DNA of 32,411 bases from a virus: IMG/VR virus record IMGVR_UViG_3300024359_000022, positions 1-32,411 of that record. The stretch is one strand, 5' to 3'. How positions within the stretch are numbered: position 1 is the first letter of the stretch; each line of letters opens with the position of its first letter. Below, piece after piece: positions 7,918-14,326 of this stretch. The notes beneath the pieces were generated by a model. That model did not search any database. It had not been told where the DNA came from and saw only the letters and a program-made list of their open reading frames with translations. A program made the position numbers and the translations under genes.

Positions 7918-9219
7918 TTATTGGTTGGTTAATCGTTGTATCAAGGTTAAGAATGCCTTGGCTGCCGTAGCGGGTACAACTCCATTTCCCAAGAGCCTAA
8001 GTCTGTCCACCCTACTGGAAGACCCATTAGTTGCTCGACCCAGTCCGGGTTCAGCTTGCCCTGTAACTCTGTCTGTGCAGGTAAGTCCTTTGTCTGTCCC
8101 TTGTAGGCTCGACCTTCTGCTCCCTTCCAGTCCCTTGCTTGTGGCGTTGACCACGACCCTTGGCTCTTCCCAGTCGTGCTGGGGTTCGCTTGGTCTGGAT
8201 GGCCAAGATCCCCTCTGGCAGCCATTGCGCTCAAGCACTTGCTCGCCTGTGAGTTTCCCTTGATCCTGTATTTCTCCTCCCCGACTGTGACTGTTGGCCA
8301 GTTCTTGGCTGCCTTGCGACTGTGATCCATATCTGGATAGTGAACTTGCTCCCTTAGGTTCATACACCCTGCGTTCTTCTCCGCTCTGGTCTGTGCAAGT
8401 TTCTCTGGAGTCCGAACTAAGTTGTTGGAGTCGAAGGTCTGAGGTGTTGCCCAGTTCTTCTTCTCGTAAGTCTCGACCGCATCCCGCAGCTTCGCTCCGT
8501 AGCTTGTCCCGCTCTCTCTTGTTGCCTTGAAGCCCGTTAAGGTCATCTCCACATTGCTTACTACTCCACCCTCCACGCAACCCGCCACGCTCGCTGTTGG
8601 CCAAGCCAAGGATGAAGACTCGCTTTCTCTGGTGAGGCGCGCCGACTTCAGCCGCTGAGAATACTCCTGCCGTTGCTCGGTAACCCAAGCCTTCCAGCTC
8701 TCGGAGGACATACTGGAGAACTGACTCCCCGTCTGCTGTCTTGGCTGAGATGATTCCTTCAACGTTTTCGAGGAAAACAATTCGAGGTTGGCAGTCCCGG
8801 ATTCCGTCTCGGATGTATGGGAAGAGGTGTCTTGGGTCTTCAGTTGCTTGACGCTTTCCAGCAGCTGAGAATGGCTGACACGGGAATCCGCCAGAGAGGA
8901 TGTCCACGCATCCACGAAACTCCCCGTAAGGGAAGGTTTTAACATCCGTGAACACAGGTGCCGCATCCAGTTCTCCCGCTTCCATCTTTGCAACCAAGTT
9001 CGCGACAGGGAATCCTTCCCTCTCCACGTAAGCGATCTCTCGCAGATTTGGGAGAACTCTTCGGAGTCCAAGCCCAATGCCTTCGTATCCAGAGCAGAGG
9101 CTGAGGTGTGTAATTGTTTTGGTATTATCCACATTGTATCTTTCTGTTAATTTAATTGATTTCGGCGGCGTCGTGCCTTCGATAGATCCAACAAAGGCAG
9201 TTTGAATTGCCCTTGTCAA
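7918..9219 (-). CDS. DNA cytosine-5 methyltransferase (Dcm-like)
   Basis: The conserved C5-methyltransferase motifs are in order: I (SLCSGYEGIGLGL, 40-52), IV with the catalytic Cys (GGFPCQPFSAAG, 110-121), VI (ENVEG, 151-155), VIII (HQRKRVF, 196-202) and X (LLGNGVVPATAAKAF near the end). Between VIII and X the protein is low-complexity (S/G/R/E-rich) and carries ANS/GNT repeats, so the target recognition domain is unclear. The start is uncertain: the TTG at 9219 coincides with a TTGACA promoter hexamer, while the GTG at 9132 (residue 30, just before motif I) overlaps the ATG of a second, fully internal frame. Base usage differs from neighbours, with few GCGC/GCCG words and more CC/GG, which suggests recent acquisition. 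It probably protects phage DNA from restriction. Confidence 0.88.
   Translation of the reverse strand: MTRAIQTAFVGSIEGTTPPKSIKLTERYNVDNTKTITHLSLCSGYEGIGLGLRRVLPNLREIAYVEREGFPVANLVAKMEAGELDAAPVFTDVKTFPYGEFRGCVDILSGGFPCQPFSAAGKRQATEDPRHLFPYIRDGIRDCQPRIVFLENVEGIISAKTADGESVLQYVLRELEGLGYRATAGVFSAAEVGAPHQRKRVFILGLANSERGGLRGGWSSKQCGDDLNGLQGNKRERDKLRSEAAGCGRDLREEELGNTSDLRLQQLSSDSRETCTDQSGEERRVYEPKGASSLSRYGSQSQGSQELANSHSRGGEIQDQGKLTGEQVLERNGCQRGSWPSRPSEPQHDWEEPRVVVNATSKGLEGSRRSSLQGTDKGLTCTDRVTGQAEPGLGRATNGSSSRVDRLRLLGNGVVPATAAKAFLTLIQRLTNQ
7947..9134 (-). CDS. Long overlapping frame inside the C5 methyltransferase gene (WPT-repeat protein)
   Basis: This 395-codon frame is on the same strand, offset +1, and lies entirely within the methyltransferase gene. 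It starts at an ATG whose last base begins the methyltransferase GTG (ATGTG at 9134-9130). The product is rich in Trp, Ser and Gln and has four spaced repeats: LAWPTAS, NWATPQTFD, NWPTVTVG and SWSTPQARDWKG. It ends with LNPDWVEQLMGLPVGWTDL and a short tail. Each WPT-type repeat is the same DNA as an ANS/GNT/NAT repeat in the other frame. From memory, WPTP repeats followed by such an LMGxPxGWT segment recur in phage C5 methyltransferase proteins, so this frame looks conserved and not random. Whether it is translated alone, reached by frameshifting, or only a relic is unresolved. Confidence 0.5.
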   Translation of the reverse strand: MWIIPKQLHTSASALDTKALGLDSEEFSQICERSLTWRGKDSLSRTWLQRWKRENWMRHLCSRMLKPSLTGSFVDAWTSSLADSRVSHSQLLESVKQLKTQDTSSHTSETESGTANLELFSSKTLKESSQPRQQTGSQFSSMSSESWKAWVTEQRQEYSQRLKSARLTRESESSSLAWPTASVAGCVEGGVVSNVEMTLTGFKATRESGTSYGAKLRDAVETYEKKNWATPQTFDSNNLVRTPEKLAQTRAEKNAGCMNLREQVHYPDMDHSRKAAKNWPTVTVGEEKYRIKGNSQASKCLSAMAARGDLGHPDQANPSTTGKSQGSWSTPQARDWKGAEGRAYKGQTKDLPAQTELQGKLNPDWVEQLMGLPVGWTDLGSWEMELYPLRQPRHS

Positions 9220-9226
9220 TACATTT
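9191..9226 (-). promoter_or_regulatory. Putative promoter with conserved TTGACAAG element
   Basis: AATGTATTGACAAG on the minus strand (9225-9212) repeats the element seen at 740-726 and 14326-14312. The -35 hexamer is at 9219-9214. The matching -10 position holds CTTTGT, a poor match. It begins about 10 nt after the helicase stop and heads the methyltransferase-to-kinase block. If it is a promoter, the TTG inside it cannot be the methyltransferase start. Confidence 0.45.
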
Positions 9227-9236
9227 AGAAAAAAGG

Positions 9237-10853
9237 TTAAATTAATTTTGAGTTGCCGTCTGGCGTCACAATATCCGTCGCGGCAATGCGCAGATACTTG
9301 CCTTCATATCGGACAAGCAATGACTTGACCACGTCGGCAATCATCGCGCCAGTGCAATGCTCCAACATGTCGGCGCTTGATCCATACATTGGCAGCCCTC
9401 GATCAGAAAGCCATTTGCGAGCCTTGCTAATGCCATAGCTGCCATGGTCAAGCAATAGCCATTCCTTAATGACTGTCATGCCGCACATGTATTCGACTCG
9501 CACGCTGTCTGGTTTGCCTGCCTTGCGATGCAATCGCAACGATACGCCATTGACTGGCATCCATCGCGGCTTTGCCAATAGCATTCCGGCATGCGCCTTT
9601 GCTGCGTGCATCTGTCGCTCGCGCTCGTCTTCGGCCTCAAATATTTCACGCTGCATTGGTGGGATTTCCCACCCGCAAGATGGACATTTTTTGACTGCAC
9701 GCGAAAAGACGTTTTCACATTGGCCGCACTTGGCCAGCTTTACTTGCTCGCCTTCGTCAATGTCAATCGGTCCGTGCTTCATAATATTGTCGCCATAATC
9801 AAGCACCAGGCAGTCTTGCTTGTCTTCATGCAAACGCAACCCTCGCCCAATTGCCTGCACCCACAAGCCCTTGGATTGAGTCGGCCGCAACATGACAACG
9901 CAATCAACGCGCTTTGCATTGAAGCCCTCAAAAAAGACGTTTACTGATAGTAAATATTGTATGCGCCCAGCTTTAAACTCTTCGACCAATCGCTCGCGCT
10001 CTTTCCATGTGGTCGATCCAGTAACAATGCCGGCATCGACGCCGTATTTGCGCAGCTCGGTCCTAACATGTTCGCAATGCTCAATGTCGATGCAGAAAAC
10101 AATAATAGATTTGCGAGACTCGCTGCGCACTTTGGCCGTCATATCTTTGACTGCTTCAGACACGACCTCATCTTTATCAACGCGCAGCGCCAAGTCTTTA
10201 AGATTAAATTCGCCCGCCGTCTTTTTAACACCCTCAAGATCTAGTGTCGAATGCTCGCCTTCAATGGTCCGGATCTGTGACAAGTAGCCGTCGCGGATGA
10301 GATCGCCGACGTTTGCCTCATAGCATACATGATTCAATATATGATCACGGTGGCAAATTGCACCAGTTCCCATGCGGTATGGTGTTGCCGTCAATCCGAC
10401 AACGCGCAGATCTGGATTGCGCGCTGTCATTGCGTCAATGAATTTTCGATATTTTCCCTCGCCTCTTACCGGAATGCGATGCGCTTCGTCGATTAGCAGC
10501 ACATTTTGCGCAGGAAAGTCATCTGCTCGCTTTGCCACGCTATCAATTGACGCAAACGTGATTTGCTTGCGTGTATCGCGCTGCCTAAGCGATGCGGCAT
10601 ACACGCCAATAGAAAGACTAGCATTTAGACCTGCAAGCTCGGCAGCGTTCTGCTCGACTAGCTCTTTGCGATGCGCCAAGATCATGATGCGAAAGTCTGG
10701 GCAGACTGATATCCACTGCTCGACAAGTAGAGCCATGACAAGCGACTTGCCAGCGCCAGTTGGCAACACGATAGCAGGATTGTCATCACGCTCGCGCAGC
10801 GCGGCATTGACGGAGTCAATGGCTTCTCTTTGATATGGTCGCGGCGTCAGCAT
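9237..10853 (-). CDS. DEAH-box SF2 helicase with zinc ribbon
   Basis: The 538-aa protein begins with the Q-like PRPYQREAID and has Walker A PTGAGKS (31-37), DEAH (122-125), TAT (155-157) and motif VI QAIGRGLR (333-340). A four-cysteine zinc site (C376, C379, C390, C393) follows. The C-terminal 140 residues (for example HGSYGISKARKWLSDRG) are common to this phage helicase group, which is annotated as Rad25/UvsW-like or type-III-restriction-subunit-like. It probably unwinds or remodels branched DNA during recombination-dependent replication. It is coupled by TAATG to a 28-aa membrane peptide gene upstream. Fold and family are secure; the substrate is inferred. Confidence 0.9.
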   Translation of the reverse strand: MLTPRPYQREAIDSVNAALRERDDNPAIVLPTGAGKSLVMALLVEQWISVCPDFRIMILAHRKELVEQNAAELAGLNASLSIGVYAASLRQRDTRKQITFASIDSVAKRADDFPAQNVLLIDEAHRIPVRGEGKYRKFIDAMTARNPDLRVVGLTATPYRMGTGAICHRDHILNHVCYEANVGDLIRDGYLSQIRTIEGEHSTLDLEGVKKTAGEFNLKDLALRVDKDEVVSEAVKDMTAKVRSESRKSIIVFCIDIEHCEHVRTELRKYGVDAGIVTGSTTWKERERLVEEFKAGRIQYLLSVNVFFEGFNAKRVDCVVMLRPTQSKGLWVQAIGRGLRLHEDKQDCLVLDYGDNIMKHGPIDIDEGEQVKLAKCGQCENVFSRAVKKCPSCGWEIPPMQREIFEAEDERERQMHAAKAHAGMLLAKPRWMPVNGVSLRLHRKAGKPDSVRVEYMCGMTVIKEWLLLDHGSYGISKARKWLSDRGLPMYGSSADMLEHCTGAMIADVVKSLLVRYEGKYLRIAATDIVTPDGNSKLI

Positions 10854-10939
10854 TATTTTTTGGCGTTGTATCGTTTAACGTTGTTTTTGTGGCAAATGAC
10901 AAGCAACGCGGCAAATAGTAATATAGTAATATAAATCAT
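10853..10939 (-). CDS. 28-aa single-pass membrane microprotein
   Basis: ATG at 10939 opens a 28-codon frame ending in TAATG, with the last three bases forming the helicase start. The product has a hydrophobic helix (IYITILLFAALLVIC, residues 2-16) and a basic tail (KNNVKRYNAKK), as expected for an inner-membrane peptide with a cytoplasmic C-terminus. It lies just after an intrinsic terminator. The function is unknown; small phage membrane peptides can alter host physiology, but nothing here shows that directly. Confidence 0.55.
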   Translation of the reverse strand: MIYITILLFAALLVICHKNNVKRYNAKK

Positions 10940-10942
10940 AAT

Positions 10943-10970
10943 AAAAAAGTGCCGGGATATAGCGCCCGGC
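10943..10970 (-). terminator. Intrinsic terminator between the DUF669/52-aa genes and the helicase block
   Basis: On the minus strand GCCGGG (10970-10965) pairs with CCCGGC (10956-10951) around an 8-nt loop, followed by AC and six T residues. It falls inside the early block, so helicase expression needs readthrough or another promoter. Confidence 0.75.
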
Positions 10971-10988
10971 GTCGCTGTTAGTTGTTAT

Positions 10989-11147
10989 TTATTCATCCCA
11001 AGCGGCAAATGCTCGCGCCTCTTGTGGCGTCCAGCATCGCGCTGCTGCTCTTGGCGAATAACGCTCGGCCGCCTTCAGTTGCTGATCATCAACCTTCGCT
11101 TGATGTGCATCTGGCTTCGCGGCTTTTTGCTGTGCTTCGCTTGCCAT
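10989..11147 (-). CDS. Small hypothetical protein, 52 aa
   Basis: The ATG overlaps the stop of the DUF669 gene (TAATG at 11149-11145). The product starts MASEAQQKAAKPDAHQAK, is Ala/Gln-rich and charged, and ends WTPQEARAFAAWDE. No membrane segment or known domain is visible. The overlap and its place in the recombination block support translation. Its acidic/aromatic C-terminus resembles the end of the upstream DUF669 protein (NPWD), but no function can be assigned. Confidence 0.65.
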   Translation of the reverse strand: MASEAQQKAAKPDAHQAKVDDQQLKAAERYSPRAAARCWTPQEARAFAAWDE

Positions 11148-11647
11148 TAGTCCCAAGGGTTGGCTTTTTTAGTTGCAGGTGCTGCCAGAGCTGGTGCGGC
11201 AGCAGGCTTTTCGGATGGCGCTTCGTATCCATCCAGCGCCTTGCAACGCTTGATCTGATTGCGTGTCGGATCTTTCTTATCAAGTCCAACTGTCGCAACT
11301 AGATTGCACCCGATCAACTCGTCAGAGTCAGATGCAGTTGCTTTGCCAACTGCCAAGCGCAACGCGTGAAACTCGCGCTGACCGATTGACTGTGCCATTT
11401 CGTTTTCATGCATTAGTGTATACCATGAAAACAATTTGCGACCCTTTTGCGACTTATCATGCACATTACCCAAGACGGAAAATGTGATGTTGCAGCCAGT
11501 GCCTTTCTTGTTCGCTGTCTCTTTGACAACGGCATCTTCGATCTCCAAGTAGTAATCGCCCTCTGGTAAAGGAGAGTTGTCAAACTCTGGTTTTTCTTCG
11601 TATTCGTCAGCGTTGAAGCCGCCCATTAGTGATGTTATATCTGCCAT
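11147..11647 (-). CDS. DUF669 protein, probable single-stranded DNA-binding partner
   Basis: The 166-aa protein matches DUF669: N-terminal MADITSLMGGFNADEYE, then PLPEGDYYLEIEDA, and later ALRLAVGKAT and LIGCNLVATVG. An Ala/Pro-rich linker (SEKPAAAPALAAPATKK) leads to a C-terminal NPWD, like the acidic tip by which SSB proteins recruit partners. DUF669 genes commonly sit beside Sak4-type ATPases and are thought to act as ssDNA-binding proteins. Here it follows the Sak4-like gene by 17 nt. The leader contains AAAAGGAAT upstream of the ATG. An SSB-like role in annealing/recombination is inferred from this pairing. Confidence 0.8.
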   Translation of the reverse strand: MADITSLMGGFNADEYEEKPEFDNSPLPEGDYYLEIEDAVVKETANKKGTGCNITFSVLGNVHDKSQKGRKLFSWYTLMHENEMAQSIGQREFHALRLAVGKATASDSDELIGCNLVATVGLDKKDPTRNQIKRCKALDGYEAPSEKPAAAPALAAPATKKANPWD

Positions 11648-11664
11648 AATTATTTATTCCTTTT

Positions 11665-12447
11665 CTATTTAGTTGTTGATTGCGCGGCCTCAGATGCCGC
11701 ATTTGTGAAAGCTTCCCATGATAAAGGTAACTTGTAGGGCAGTCGCCCGTAGACGCCACGGCCGCCGCCAGGATGCCCTGGTCGCTTTTGTGTAAACAAA
11801 TAGCGCGTGCCAGTTAGATCTTTGCCAGTCTTTTTCTCTTTGTTAAAGCCGACGTCTTCGGTCTTAACAATAGTCTCAGAATTGGCGAACAAGATCGAGT
11901 CTGCCCATCGTTGCAATGCAAGATGCACTTTCTCATGCAAATCGAATTGATATTGATCGAACGATGCGCCAAGCGGATCGTCAAAGCGCTTTACTTTGAC
12001 ATGACCAATTAAGATGACGCTGATGCCCTTGCTGCGTAGACGGTCCAAGCCTTCCATCAAGTCGCGCCATTTGTTGGCCGCCTCAATATAGCCTCTGCCG
12101 TATCCGCCGCCGACTTTCTCAATCGACTCGCAATCGCTTTCTTCGCATAGCTTGGACCAGATGACTGGCTCAAGTGCAGATGCGCTATCAATAATAAACG
12201 TTTTAAACTCGTGATCTTCTTTGATTAACGTGCGAACTGCTTGCAAGACATCGTCGAATGTCTCAGCACGCGGAAACTTTGCCACGTCCAAATCATCGAC
12301 GCCTTCCTCGCCCTTAATAGGTAGAAAGATAGGATTGTCTGATCCGGCTGCGAATGTTGACTTGCCGATCTTTTCGACGCCAAGCAACACGATGCGCGGC
12401 GCTTTATGCTGCACGCCCTTTTTAATAGATGAAAGGTCAAAGCTCAT
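11665..12447 (-). CDS. Sak4-like RecA-fold ATPase (single-strand annealing/recombinase)
   Basis: This 260-aa P-loop protein is of the AAA_24/Sak4 type. Walker A is GVEKIGKST (23-31) and Walker B lies in FKTFIIDSAS (81-90). The segment LRSKGISVILIGHVKVKRFDDP is the usual family core, and RPGHPGGGRGVYGRLP lies near the C-terminus. Sak4 proteins anneal or pair single-stranded DNA with SSB-like partners; here DUF669 follows directly and a PD-(D/E)XK exonuclease lies upstream, giving a Red-like recombination set. A strong GGAGG (12461-12457) lies 9 nt before the ATG, within the end of the overlapping small gene. This is one of the few clear SD sites in the window. Confidence 0.87.
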   Translation of the reverse strand: MSFDLSSIKKGVQHKAPRIVLLGVEKIGKSTFAAGSDNPIFLPIKGEEGVDDLDVAKFPRAETFDDVLQAVRTLIKEDHEFKTFIIDSASALEPVIWSKLCEESDCESIEKVGGGYGRGYIEAANKWRDLMEGLDRLRSKGISVILIGHVKVKRFDDPLGASFDQYQFDLHEKVHLALQRWADSILFANSETIVKTEDVGFNKEKKTGKDLTGTRYLFTQKRPGHPGGGRGVYGRLPYKLPLSWEAFTNAASEAAQSTTK

Positions 12448-12614
12448 GAGTATCGCCCTCCCTTTGCATCTTCGTTTATCATCACTTCGGCATCTTCGCC
12501 TCGTGTGGATGTGATGCGTATACTATACGCACGCACATTGTGATCGGCTTCCAAGCAATCGAGGATTTCCTCGATGTCTGCTTCCGCCTGTCTGATTGCT
12601 TCTTTTATTGTCAT
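12444..12614 (-). CDS. Small hypothetical protein, 56 aa
   Basis: The ATG at 12614 gives MTIKEAIRQAEADIEEILDC. A longer in-frame version from 12656 would overlap the MazG gene end and add an unlikely N-terminus. The product alternates acidic and basic residues (RAYSIRITSTRGEDAEVMIN) and looks like a small alpha/beta protein. The stop overlaps the Sak4-like ATG (ATGA), and the SD for that gene lies inside its last codons, so the two are coupled. No known family is recognised. Confidence 0.7.
   Translation of the reverse strand: MTIKEAIRQAEADIEEILDCLEADHNVRAYSIRITSTRGEDAEVMINEDAKGGRYS
12457..12461 (-). promoter_or_regulatory. Strong Shine-Dalgarno for the Sak4-like gene
   Basis: GGAGG lies 9 nt upstream of the ATG at 12447, inside the last codons of the overlapping 56-aa gene. 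Such sites are rare here, suggesting that translation of the annealing protein is set independently of its leader gene. Confidence 0.65.
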
Positions 12615-12634
12615 ATCTTTTTTGATGTTATGGT

Positions 12635-12946
12635 TTATTTGTCTTTTACAAAGCACCCGTCGATCATTTGACCGGTGCGCTGTGAAATTACGCTGTATGC
12701 ACTTTCAAGGCATTCTTCAAATGATATGCCCTCAAGCTGTGCGAGTAGAATGAGAACGACGCCACAATCACCGATTGCGTCAATTGTTTCTGCATGGTCT
12801 TGCTTGATTAAGCCTTGTAACAATTCGCCGCACTCTTCGTGCAGCTTTAAGTATTGCGTCAAGCTTGTTGCTTTGGCGTTTGGGCCAGTGATGTTTTTGT
12901 CTTCGCCCCATTGGCGAATCAATGTGATTAATTGATTAGTGTTCAT
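12635..12946 (-). CDS. MazG-like nucleotide pyrophosphohydrolase
   Basis: The 103-aa all-alpha protein carries the MazG signature EECGEL (37-42) and the later acidic DAIGD (56-60), which bind Mg2+. This family hydrolyses NTPs/dNTPs or related nucleotides to monophosphates. Phage copies may tune nucleotide pools or alarmones, but the substrate here is unknown. The ATG overlaps the stop of the exonuclease gene (TAATG). It is about the usual length for a single-domain phage MazG. Confidence 0.85.
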   Translation of the reverse strand: MNTNQLITLIRQWGEDKNITGPNAKATSLTQYLKLHEECGELLQGLIKQDHAETIDAIGDCGVVLILLAQLEGISFEECLESAYSVISQRTGQMIDGCFVKDK

Positions 12947-14214
12947 TAGTTTTTATCTTCTCTGATTTCGGCTTTATTGCCGTAAACTATTACGCAGCAG
13001 TGCGGCCGAAACTCGGCGGCCGTCCAGCCATCGCCATCTTGTGTCGCGTCTGGATTGCTCATTGGCACATTGTAACGCTTCTCAAATTCATCGCGCACAT
13101 TGTCAACTGGACCTCGCCAGATGCTTTCAACGTTATCAAGCGCAGTTGAATATCTCGCTTCCAAATTGTGCAATGCTTCTTTTTTCTTAGCATTTGGCAA
13201 CGTCACCAGGTTGCGCGGCAACGTCATCAAGTCATGACTGCTAAATTGCCCGGCATCGCGATCATTACCATGATGCCAGACAGTGCCGTCGTCACTTGTA
13301 AACTCGATGACTGCGCTGCCGTCTTTGTTTTCCAGGCTGTCAGTCGGCTCGGCAAATCCGACAAGCGCCGGAATAAACAAATGATTGCTGCAAACTGCCT
13401 TTGCTTCGCTGCCAGTCTTGTCACATATCCACTTGCCATCTTGTGACGCCGTAGAATAGACACAATTGCGGCAAGATAGCGATGGCACTGGCACGGCGAT
13501 GTCTTCGCTTGTGCCATGGCAAAGCTCTTTAGCATCGCAGAATTTACATGCCCATGAGTCTGGCTTGTCGCTGATTCGCTCTGGTGGCGTCGATGCGTCA
13601 ATGATCATCTGCGCCTTGTCAATGTAAGACTGCGCGCGCTTGCTATCGTGCTTGAGTCGCTCTGTGTAAAGCTCGTCGTTGTCTTTATTGACCACCATAT
13701 ACAAAGCACGCTTCAAGCCTGTTAAGTGCATGTAAACTTGCATCTGCGCGTAATGCTGCGGCTTGTCTTTTTCGACGCCGTCGCGCTTTGTTTTGGCAAA
13801 TGACTTTGCGCTTGCTGTCTTCATTTCAAGCAAGTGCCAAGTTTTCGGAGCTTCCGGCACGCCAAGCGCAGCGCCGTCAGTATGGCCTTTAAAATGACCG
13901 TCACATGCGATGACTTCAAATTGGTTGCCATCGTTGTCAAACTCATGGACTTCGCACCCGATGCCGCGCAACTCTTCAACGAATGTCGCTTCTTCGCGAT
14001 GGCCGCGATTGAATAGCCGATAAAGTCTGCCGTCAAATTGGGATGTGCTACAATGCCGGAAGTTATACCACAATTGCCGACTGCACTCAACGCCGATGCT
14101 TGATGCTCCCAGATACGTGCGCGGCTTCTCGCTTGTGCCGCGTTGCTTCCAATAGGATTCTATTGCCTCAACTGTAGCCGATTTGGTCGGCAAGACCTTT
14201 GATAAATCTGTCAT
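12946..14214 (-). CDS. PD-(D/E)XK exonuclease (Cas4/RecB-like)
   Basis: The 422-aa protein has a RecB/Cas4-type nuclease core: GHTDGA (D113), LLEMKTAS (E130, K132) and HYAQMQVYM (155-162), with an N-terminal SSIGVECSRQLWYN. Cysteines follow in WACKFCDAKELC and CRNC, then a C-D-K and A-V-C pair, suggesting zinc or iron-sulfur sites. The last 140 residues are not recognised. It probably resects DNA ends to make single strands for the Sak4-like protein encoded two genes downstream. It heads the early block behind a promoter-like element and a terminator. The nuclease fold is confident; polarity is not visible. Confidence 0.85.
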   Translation of the reverse strand: MTDLSKVLPTKSATVEAIESYWKQRGTSEKPRTYLGASSIGVECSRQLWYNFRHCSTSQFDGRLYRLFNRGHREEATFVEELRGIGCEVHEFDNDGNQFEVIACDGHFKGHTDGAALGVPEAPKTWHLLEMKTASAKSFAKTKRDGVEKDKPQHYAQMQVYMHLTGLKRALYMVVNKDNDELYTERLKHDSKRAQSYIDKAQMIIDASTPPERISDKPDSWACKFCDAKELCHGTSEDIAVPVPSLSCRNCVYSTASQDGKWICDKTGSEAKAVCSNHLFIPALVGFAEPTDSLENKDGSAVIEFTSDDGTVWHHGNDRDAGQFSSHDLMTLPRNLVTLPNAKKKEALHNLEARYSTALDNVESIWRGPVDNVRDEFEKRYNVPMSNPDATQDGDGWTAAEFRPHCCVIVYGNKAEIREDKN

Positions 14215-14236
14215 AATTAATTGATATGTTACACCC

Positions 14237-14264
14237 TAAAAACCCGCCGATTTCTCGGCAGGCT
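14237..14264 (-). terminator. Intrinsic terminator between lysis block and exonuclease gene
   Basis: On the minus strand CCTGCCGA pairs with TCGGCGGG around a GAAA tetraloop, followed by five T residues. It lies after the DUF1353 gene but also downstream of the promoter-like element at 14326-14292, so transcripts from that promoter meet it about 25 nt after starting. Confidence 0.8.
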
Positions 14265-14291
14265 GTGGGGCAATGGTTGGCGTTATGGCGT

Positions 14292-14326
14292 AATTTAGCA
14301 ACTACGCCTCGCTTGTCAATACATTA
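14292..14326 (-). promoter_or_regulatory. Putative promoter with conserved TAATGTATTGACAAG element
   Basis: TAATGTATTGACAAG (14326-14312) begins at the DUF1353 stop codon itself. TTGACA is at 14319-14314 and, 16 nt on, TAAATT (14297-14292) matches four of six -10 bases. It is the best sigma70-like site of the three copies. Confidence 0.6.

Noticed and set aside
12615-12656. Upstream extension of the 56-aa gene to the ATG at 12656
   Set aside because: It would overlap the MazG stop, and the added residues look unlike the rest. The ATG at 12614 has a clean position after the MazG stop.
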